Shown here piece after piece: positions 56,301-61,146 of a stretch of DNA of 61,146 nucleotides. Origin of the DNA: Candidatus Pollutiaquabacter sp. (GTDB lineage Bacteria; Bacteroidota; Bacteroidia; AKYH767-A; 2013-40CM-41-45); the NCBI GenBank assembly GCA_947465495.1, contig CANIAS010000009.1, forward strand, positions 1-61,146, given 5' to 3'. Every line of letters begins with the position of its first letter. Within the stretch, counting starts at the first letter, position 1. The notes beneath the pieces are model-generated. The model was not told the DNA's origin, searched no databases, and saw nothing but the letters and a program-made list of their open reading frames with translations. The position numbers and the translations under genes are program-made.

Positions 56301-59300
56301 TGTAGTCGAACTTGTACAACCACGATTATCCGTTACAGTATATGTATACGTTCCGGCTGATACCGTATTGTTACCCGTACCTGTATAAGGTGACGTACCA
56401 CCCGTTGCTCTAACCTGAACAGTTGTTGTTCCGCCAAAACATGAGATAGTTCCAGTGTTAGTAGAAGCAACCAGTAAATTAGGCTGAGTTACGTTGATGG
56501 AAGAGACTGCTGTACAACCATTCGCATCAGTTACAGTATACGAGTAAGAACCCGCTGTTACTGTAAAGCTGCCGGTTCCTGTGTACGGGGTCGTTCCGCC
56601 GCTACCTGAAACTGTGACTGTTGTAGAGCCGCCGTTACAAGTGATAGCACCAGAAGAAACCGAAGATGCAGTCAATGCCGTTGGCTGAGTGATAGTGATG
56701 GAAGTAGTACTACTACAACCACGGGTATCAGTTACAGTATAATTGCGAGTACCTGCTGTAACCGTAAAATTACCGGTACCAGTATACGGAGTTGTTCCGC
56801 CAGTTGCAGAAACCGCAACAGTTGTTGACCCTCCATTGCAAGAAATCGTTCCAGCGCTAGATGCAGCAACGAGTCGAGCAGGCTGAGTCACCGTAATTGG
56901 TGAAACTGAGGTACATCCTTTGCTATCCGTAACTGTATAATTGTAACTACCTGCAGAAACCGTGAAATTACCCGCACCCGTGTATGGAGTTGTTCCACCC
57001 GTAGCTGCAACAGTAACAGTGGTAGTGCCACCAAAACATGCGATAGTACCCGACGAAGAAGTCGCTACAAGCTGTGTAGGTTGGGTAAGTGTGCCCGAGG
57101 TGGTTGCCGTACAACCATTAGCGTCAGTAACCGTGTAAGTATAAGCACCAGCTGCAGTAGCAATCGCGCCAGTTCCTGAATACGGTGTTGTTCCTCCTGT
57201 AGCAGTAACTGTCACGTTTGCAGTTCCACCGAAACAGGAAATAGCTGCAGCGGTTGAACTGGATGCTAAAGCTGCGGTAGGTTGTGTAACAGCAACACTG
57301 CCAGTAGCCGTCGAACCGTTAGCATCAGTTACTGTGACCACATAGGTGCCACTTGTTAGGCTGCTGAGGTCTTCAGTAGTAGCACCATTATTCCAAGAGT
57401 ACACATACGGTGAAACTCCCGTGTTAATTGTCAAATTAACAGATCCGTTAGATCCACCAAAACAAGACACATTGGTTTTAGCCAAAGTCATTGTCACCGG
57501 ATAGCCAGAACATGCACCAGAAACTGGCTGGAAGCCGGTTGCCGACGGCTGATCGTCCGTTCCATTTACCAACCATGGAGTAAAGTTCACATCTCCGTTG
57601 ACTTTTGGATCAACAGCCTGATAACTGAGTACACCATACCAGTTACAAGATGCATTGACACTACCCGTATACCAGGTAATATCAGCACTTGTCGCACTAG
57701 CGTAGGTAGCAACAGCATCACGTCCAGTATACTTGAACGTATTGTTGTTAATCGTGACGTTGGTAAGACTGGCTGTTGTTTGTGTGACATTAGTCCTATC
57801 CTGAATCAACACACCATACGAGAAACAAGAATCCATTGAGTTGTTTTGAATGGATGTATTATAAGCAACAGAACCCAGAGAAACAGCTGCATGCAATGCA
57901 TTATTAGCAGTACTGTTCTTACTGATATAATAAAATACGTTAGCCTGCACATTATTATCGCGAATTGAATTTGCAGCATTATTATTAATCAAGACTCCGC
58001 CTAAACCACAATTCGTGATGGTGTTATTTACAATATTTGAATTGCGCAAGAAATAGTAATACATCCCGTAGTTACCGAGGTTTTTAATTTCGTTGCTATC
58101 TACTTGCAAGTAATCTCCGCAATTAGTAGCTGGCGTACTGCCGTTACCGATACCTTCTCCACCCGGAGCAGTAAAGGACGTTCCATCCAGAATATTATTA
58201 CGGATGATAATCATGTTACTAGCATCTGCACCACGAGCGCGAATAGCAATTAAGCGCTTGTTGGTAGTCATCTGAGAACTAGCCTGAATTGTGAAATTCA
58301 TGATGGAGGCTCCATTGGTCATGTTCATCCCTGCAGTTGCCCCAACCTGAATAACTTCAGCAACTGCTGATGCCGCTTTCAAAATCGTAGTGGTCTTATT
58401 AGCGCCGATGAGGGCTACTGATTTATTCAAATCTATTCGGGCATTATAGGTTCCAGCATCAACCAAAATGGTATCGCCAGCACTTGCCATGGTTATGGCT
58501 TTTGCAATGGTCAGATATGGACATCCTGGCATACCACTATTATTATCATTACCTACCGCGGTGGTAACTAAATCTCCAGTTGTGCTATTATCGTTTACGT
58601 ACCAGATTCGTCCCGTGTGGACCGGAGAAGCAATTGTGCCGCTTGTAACCGCTGTGCATCCACGAGCATCAGTAACTGTGTAGGAATAATTACCGGCAGA
58701 AGCTGTCATAGCTCCTGTTCCAGAATAAGGTGAAGTTCCACCACTAGCAGAAACTGTAACGGTGGTTGTGCTGCTTCCACAAGTAATTGTACCTGCAGAT
58801 GCGCTCGCAATTAACTGAGTAGGTCCGGCATTGATAGTCGCACTGGCAGTAGCCGTACAACCTCGAGCATCGGTAGACGTGTAGCTATAAGTTCCTGCAG
58901 ATAAAGCAGTGGTAGAACTTCCTGAATAATTATATGGAGAAGTACCTCCGGTTGAGCTCAAGGAAACACTACCTGTCCCACCAAAACAAGCAATTTGCGT
59001 TGGGGTAGCTGTCAATACCAATAAGGCGGGAGCAGCATTAATCGTCACAGCACCTGTTGAGGTACAGCCATTGGCATCCGTTACCGTATATGAATAATTA
59101 CCAGCAGTCAAGTTGGTCGTAGCCGTACTATTATAGGTATATGATGGTGTTCCACCGGTAGTACTGAGACTTACACTTCCTGTACCTCCGAAGCAACTAA
59201 TTTGGGTCGGCGTAGTAGTAAGAATCAATCGTGACGGAACCGAAATTGTTCCTGACGTAGTAGAAGTACACCCGCGTGAGTCGGTGACCGTATAGGAATA

Positions 59301-61146
59301 TGCTCCGCCTGATGAGGTAAAGCTACCTGTTCCAGTATACGGAGTAGTTCCTCCTGTAGCAGAAACTACAACGCTTGTTGATCCTCCAAAACAAGCAATT
59401 GATCCAGGGGCTGAAGAAGCGGCAAGCACAGTAGGCTGAGTAACAGTACCGGATGTTACAGCCGTACAGCCTCTCGCATCAGTTACTGTATAACTATAGG
59501 CTCCAGCTGAAACAGTATTAGGACCGGTACCGGAATACGGAGTAGTCCCACCCGTAGCAGTAACAGTTACCGTGGTAGTTCCACCAAAGCAAGCGATTGT
59601 TCCTGAAGTAGCAGATGCAGACAATAACGAAGGCTGAGTAATAGTTCCAGAAGTGGTCTTGGTACAACCATTCGCATCAGTCACTGTATAGGTATAATTA
59701 CCTGAAGGACGGGTAAAATTACCTGTTCCTGTATAAGGTGAGGTACCACCCGTTGCAGAAACTGTTACAGTAGATGTTCCACCACTACAAGCAATAACTG
59801 TAGAGGTTGAGGAGGCAACCAAAAGTGTAGGCTGAGTAACCGTAATAGAAGTCGTTGATGAACAACCACGTGAATCAGTAACCGTATAGCTATAGGTGCC
59901 AGCTACGATACTGGAATTATTCCCAGTACCAGTGTATGGCGCTGTACCACCAGTAGCAGCAACTGTTACGGTCGTAGAACCTCCAAAACATGCAATTGAA
60001 CCGGAAGTTGAAGAAGCAACCAATACATTAGGCTGTACCACTGTTCCGCTTGCCACTGAAGTACATCCATTGGCATCGGTAACTGTATACGAGTATGCGC
60101 CTGCTGAAACTGTATATGATCCAGCACCTGAATATGGAGTTACACCACCCGTTGCAGAAACAGTAAGTGAGGTCTGTCCACCATTACAAGCAATAATACC
60201 GGATGAAGCCGATGCTACAAGTTGCGTAGGTTGTGTAACTGTTACTGCTTGGGATAAGCTACAGCTTCCGTTCGTAACAGTTACGGTGTAAGTGCCAGCT
60301 GCAAGACCGGTAGCAGCTGCCGTAGAGGCTCCATTACTCCAAGAATACGAAACCGCACCTTGGGTATCATTGGTGGTAACAGTAGTAGCACCGTCATTGC
60401 CACCATTGCAACTTACATTTGAGGTGACACTGGCACTGATAGAGAACTGAACAATGGTAATATCAAAAGAACAAGTCGCCGTATTACCACTCGCATCAAC
60501 AGCCGTATAAGTAATTGTAGTAGTTCCAACCGGGAAGCTAGCTCCTGGAGTATAATTGGAAGTAAATGACGAAACAGTGCAGTTATCGTTAGCCGTCGGA
60601 GCTGTCCAAGAAACAGAACCTGCACAAGTCCTTGTAGCGGTGAAGCTAGCAGGACAACCAGAAATAACAGGAGACTGCGTATCTCTAACAACCACTGATT
60701 GATTAGCTGTTGCTGTATTTCCACTTGCATCAGTAATCGTCCATACAACTACTGTTGTACCTACTGGATAGGTAGCAGAAGCATGATTATTAGAAATAGT
60801 ATACGTACAATTATCCGATCCAGTAGCAGTGCCAATGGAAACTGAAGTAGCCTCGCAAGCTCCGTTATCTGCATTCACAGTCACCGTAGACGGAGCTGTA
60901 ATCAAAGGAGCAATCGCATCAACTACGGTCACTGTTGTAGAACAAGTAGACGTATTACCATTCGCATCAACCACTGTCAAGGTGACCGTGTTCGGGCCAA
61001 CATTAGAACAGGTGAACGAGTTCGGGGAAACACTGCTGGTGAGACCACCACATGCATCAGTAGCACTACCCGTTACATTGGCAGCTGTGAGATTGCCATT
61101 GCCAGCAGCATCCAAGTTCAAGGTATAAGGTGCGCATACAACAACC
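50307..61146 (-). CDS. Giant SprB-repeat adhesin with beta-helix and T9SS tail (5' end outside window)
   Basis: At least 3612 residues; the frame stays open to the window edge, so the N-terminus is missing. In protein order: a partial Cys-containing domain and two HYR-like domains (61146-60455); SprB repeats with the CFGG/CNGG core (60450-58631); a right-handed beta-helix region of about 370 residues (58620-57510) beginning RIWYVNDNS and CPYLTIAKAITMASAGDTIL; about 28 more SprB repeats (57500-51890), five PKD-like domains (about 51880-50600) and a T9SS type A sorting domain (NAFPNPTNGRLTV, then KGVYMLNIQS). SprB-type proteins are the moving surface adhesins of gliding Bacteroidota, and gldA is in this window, but motility is not proven by sequence. 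Two Cys per repeat could form disulfides. Confidence 0.93.
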   Translation of the reverse strand, partial: VVVCAPYTLNLDAAGNGNLTAANVTGSATDACGGLTSSVSPNSFTCSNVGPNTVTLTVVDANGNTSTCSTTVTVVDAIAPLITAPSTVTVNADNGACEATSVSIGTATGSDNCTYTISNNHASATYPVGTTVVVWTITDASGNTATANQSVVVRDTQSPVISGCPASFTATRTCAGSVSWTAPTANDNCTVSSFTSNYTPGASFPVGTTTITYTAVDASGNTATCSFDITIVQFSISASVTSNVSCNGGNDGATTVTTNDTQGAVSYSWSNGASTAAATGLAAGTYTVTVTNGSCSLSQAVTVTQPTQLVASASSGIIACNGGQTSLTVSATGGVTPYSGAGSYTVSAGAYSYTVTDANGCTSVASGTVVQPNVLVASSTSGSIACFGGSTTVTVAATGGTAPYTGTGNNSSIVAGTYSYTVTDSRGCSSTTSITVTQPTLLVASSTSTVIACSGGTSTVTVSATGGTSPYTGTGNFTRPSGNYTYTVTDANGCTKTTSGTITQPSLLSASATSGTIACFGGTTTVTVTATGGTTPYSGTGPNTVSAGAYSYTVTDARGCTAVTSGTVTQPTVLAASSAPGSIACFGGSTSVVVSATGGTTPYTGTGSFTSSGGAYSYTVTDSRGCTSTTSGTISVPSRLILTTTPTQISCFGGTGSVSLSTTGGTPSYTYNSTATTNLTAGNYSYTVTDANGCTSTGAVTINAAPALLVLTATPTQIACFGGTGSVSLSSTGGTSPYNYSGSSTTALSAGTYSYTSTDARGCTATASATINAGPTQLIASASAGTITCGSSTTTVTVSASGGTSPYSGTGAMTASAGNYSYTVTDARGCTAVTSGTIASPVHTGRIWYVNDNSTTGDLVTTAVGNDNNSGMPGCPYLTIAKAITMASAGDTILVDAGTYNARIDLNKSVALIGANKTTTILKAASAVAEVIQVGATAGMNMTNGASIMNFTIQASSQMTTNKRLIAIRARGADASNMIIIRNNILDGTSFTAPGGEGIGNGSTPATNCGDYLQVDSNEIKNLGNYGMYYYFLRNSNIVNNTITNCGLGGVLINNNAANSIRDNNVQANVFYYISKNSTANNALHAAVSLGSVAYNTSIQNNSMDSCFSYGVLIQDRTNVTQTTASLTNVTINNNTFKYTGRDAVATYASATSADITWYTGSVNASCNWYGVLSYQAVDPKVNGDVNFTPWLVNGTDDQPSATGFQPVSGACSGYPVTMTLAKTNVSCFGGSNGSVNLTINTGVSPYVYSWNNGATTEDLSSLTSGTYVVTVTDANGSTATGSVAVTQPTAALASSSTAAAISCFGGTANVTVTATGGTTPYSGTGAIATAAGAYTYTVTDANGCTATTSGTLTQPTQLVATSSSGTIACFGGTTTVTVAATGGTTPYTGAGNFTVSAGSYNYTVTDSKGCTSVSPITVTQPARLVAASSAGTISCNGGSTTVAVSATGGTTPYTGTGNFTVTAGTRNYTVTDTRGCSSTTSITITQPTALTASSVSSGAITCNGGSTTVTVSGSGGTTPYTGTGSFTVTAGSYSYTVTDANGCTAVSSINVTQPNLLVASTNTGTISCFGGTTTVQVRATGGTSPYTGTGNNTVSAGTYTYTVTDNRGCTSSTTVTISQPTAVVASSTSGSIACNGGSTTVTVSATGGTTPYTGTGNFTVTAGSRSYTVSDSRGCSNVTSITVTQPSALSASSTAGSIACNGATTTVAVSANGGTSPYTGAGNFTASAGTSTYTVSDANGCSTTTSVTIGQPSLLTASSTSGSISCNGGSTTIVVSANGGTSPYTGEGSFTVSAGSYTYTVSDGNGCSTATSITVGEPSALSATSNSGSIACNGGSTTVTVSATGGTAPYAGTGAYTVSAGSYTYTVSDANGCSTITAITVGQPSSLSASSTAASINCNGGKTDVTVSANGGTTPYAGTGVFNVSAGSYTYTITDANGCLTTTSITVGQPSSLSASSTSGSIACNGGSTTVVVSANGGTSPYTGEGSFTVSAGSYTYTVSDGNGCSTATSITVGEPSALSATSNSGSIACNGGSTEVTVSATGGTAPYSGTGTYTVSAGSYTYTVSDDNGCITTTSITVGEPSSLSASSTSGSIDCHGGSTTVIVSANGGTAPYAGTGTYTVSAGSYTYTVSDDNGCSAITSITLGQPSALSASSTAGSIACNGGSATVVVSANGGAAPYSGEGSFTVSAGSYTYTVTDDNGCSTSTSITVGEPSALSASSTSGSIACNGGSTTVTVSATGGTAPYVGTGSYTVGAGSHTYTVSDDNGCITTTSISVSEPNSLAASSTSGSIACNGGSTTVIVSANGGTTPYAGIGSFTVSAGSYTYTVSDVNGCSSMTSITIGQPSSLTASSTAGSIVCNGGSTTVVVSVSGGTSPYTGEGSFTVSAGTHNYTVSDDNGCTTTTSITIGQPSALSVSTAGSNRSCTTCNDGTVTVTNVSGGTAPYSYTDLSGLASGNYCITVTDANGCTASSCSNVLDPACAMSASSSEVSSITCNGGTATISVSAIGGNAPFTGTGNFTVSAGAYSFTVTDAIGCSAVTSGTVTQPSAVSASSTAGSIACNGGSTTVTVTANGGTAPYTGEGSFTVSAGSYTYTVSDANGCSTTTSITVSEPSLLSASSTSGLIACNGGSTTVTVSATGGTAPYAGTGAYTVSAGSHSYTVSDANGCATTTSITVGQPSSVSASSTSGSIACNGGSTTVTVSASGGTAPYTGTGSYTRSAGSYTFTVSDANGCSTTTSITIAQPSAVSASSNSGSIVCNGGTTTVTVSASGGTSPYTGTGSFTETAGSYTYTVSDANGCSTTTSITIGQPSSLSASSTSGSIACNGGTTSVTVSASGGTAPYTGTGSYTTSAGTYTYTVSDDNGCSTSTSITIVEPSALSASSSSGSIACNGGTTTVAVSATGGTTPYSGTGSFTISAGSYSYTVTDANGCKSVTSIAVTQPTSLSASSSAASIACNGGTTSVTVAANGGTAPYVGTGSYTVSVGSYTYTVTDANSCSSITSITLSQPSAIQLSTSVLNSTCGNDGSATVAATGGTTPYTYYWWSNGATTATSSGLSQGSYTVTVTDNNGCTSTATCSIVTTIGTPSTPGSIAGATDVCVGATATFTVPVVAGATSYSWTLPSNATGSSTTNSITVTFGANYAGGNLCVRGVNSCTSGPSSCLNVRVISAKAPYPGAIDGPAYPCGPGTYTYSVATNSTTSNYTWTVSGTQATIISGNGTNIITVSVPSGFTNTQIGVTASNCIGSSSVSYRVVYGAPVVGTGLTGSLYPCANTTGSYSISSVAGAVSYSWSTTGNATIASSNGTSCTVNFASNWTGGTLIVSATNSCGTGSRTYTLYATPSQPGGITGPSAGLCRNSNVTTATWSIAAVTGATAYTWTVPTGMTITANTGTSITVSIATTFVSGNVCVSATNACGAGTSRCLAVTAKPATPAAITGSASVCKRTASAVAYSIAAVTNATGYTWAISGGATISGTSTTGTANFTTATATTASVTVTANNACGSSTAQRLNVSVNLSCRDAGNGLTNMEVNAFPNPTNGRLTVKLNAPEASTYTLRLIDLLGKQIYAEYLPVSAGENIKELDLSDMAKGVYMLNIQSTSKDSQTLRIILE
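51890..57500 (-). repeat. C-proximal SprB repeat array (CNGG subfamily)
   Basis: About 28 tandem repeats of roughly 66 residues (about 198 bases) lie after the beta-helix in protein order. Most carry GSIACNGG and end in TSITVGQPS-like linkers. A few are divergent: one with RSCTTCNDG (near 53700-53900) and the last with the WWSNG core. Confidence 0.88.
53300..55870 (-). repeat. Three-repeat higher-order unit within the SprB array
   Basis: In protein order the PY(T/S)GEG variant recurs at every third SprB repeat, five times, about 594-600 bases apart (near 55790, 55190, 54595, 54000, 53400). Its neighbours alternate in turn (VVVSANGG, VTVSATGG, then a second VTVSANGG or VIVSANGG). Two TGEG repeats are almost identical. 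The array therefore grew by duplicating blocks of three. Confidence 0.75.
58631..60450 (-). repeat. N-proximal SprB repeat array (CFGG subfamily)
   Basis: About nine SprB repeats lie before the beta-helix. Most have IACFGG or ISCFGG cores and TVTQP linkers, a subfamily distinct from the array after the helix. Confidence 0.8.

Noticed and set aside
59896-60291. 131-codon open frame on the plus strand inside the adhesin
   Set aside because: It is the antisense of low-complexity Thr/Ser/Gly codons and encodes a repetitive V/P/E pattern with no start context; a shadow of the adhesin gene.
51890-60450. Regularly spaced repeats that resemble a CRISPR or satellite array
   Set aside because: The period of about 198 bases is in phase with one open frame and the repeats encode SprB units; there are no 25-40 base identical repeats with unique spacers.

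Overview
This 61 kb window is a stretch of chromosome from a member of the Bacteroidota. The evidence is the repeated TAnnTTTG (-7) promoter element, type IX secretion (T9SS) sorting tails, a PorV/PorQ-family barrel, gliding-motility ABC subunit GldA, an ExbB-ExbD-TonB operon, a very large TonB-dependent receptor with a carboxypeptidase-like N-terminal domain, and a giant SprB-repeat adhesin. I cannot place it below phylum. Most of the window is core housekeeping DNA; no CRISPR array, prophage, transposase or restriction system was seen. Both ends cut genes: FtsH at the left, the adhesin at the right. No gene-free stretch exceeds about 300 bases; the longest, 16316-16610, holds two divergent -7 elements and one short palindrome.

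Layout. 1-2814 (+): FtsH C-terminus and terminator, LUD-domain protein, DUF2007 protein, cdsA and psd (phospholipid synthesis). 2845-5177 (-): DUF5522 protein, urocanase hutU and a small lipoprotein. 5227-6078 (+): PLP-dependent deaminase/desulfhydrase. 6139-7656 (-): lipocalin-like lipoprotein and a glucosaminidase-LysM protein. 7814-8073: tRNA-Val(UAC), its terminator, and a broken second copy of both, carrying two palindromes. 8144-12989 (+): aldo/keto reductase, a SorA/SorB-type sulfite dehydrogenase pair, a CpeT-like protein and an unknown secreted protein. 12983-16315 (-): exbB-exbD-tonB-like-folC. 16611-18117 (+): exported hydrolase and a small barrel. 18148-22243 (-): C25 (gingipain-type) protease with T9SS tail, then rsgA-dtd-mazG. 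22365-25706 (+): gldA coupled to a repeat protein, and metK. 25813-34308 (-): DUF58 protein, thioredoxin, dnaE, and a flippase-like/GT2/OppC-like membrane operon. 34355-35916: ruvC, HIT protein, greA. 36090-44904 (-): TonB-dependent receptor, a 1319-residue secreted protein and a PorV/PorQ-family barrel. 45134-48694 (+): smc. 48896-50137 (-): secreted protein with a dockerin-like end. 50307-61146 (-): the adhesin, at least 3600 residues.

How the parts fit. The cell-surface genes suggest a T9SS-using, possibly gliding bacterium: GldA belongs to the gliding ABC transporter, SprB-type proteins are the filaments moved by the gliding motor in Flavobacterium, and the C25 protease and the adhesin both end in T9SS sorting domains. 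ExbBD/TonB would energise TonB-dependent receptors such as the one at 41203-44904. The points most worth a second look are the receptor/1319-residue protein/PorV-like operon, the adhesin (a beta-helix between two SprB-repeat subfamilies, and a three-repeat higher-order unit), the mosaic tRNA-Val pseudogene, the lipoprotein-type sulfite dehydrogenase pair, and the GldA-coupled repeat protein.
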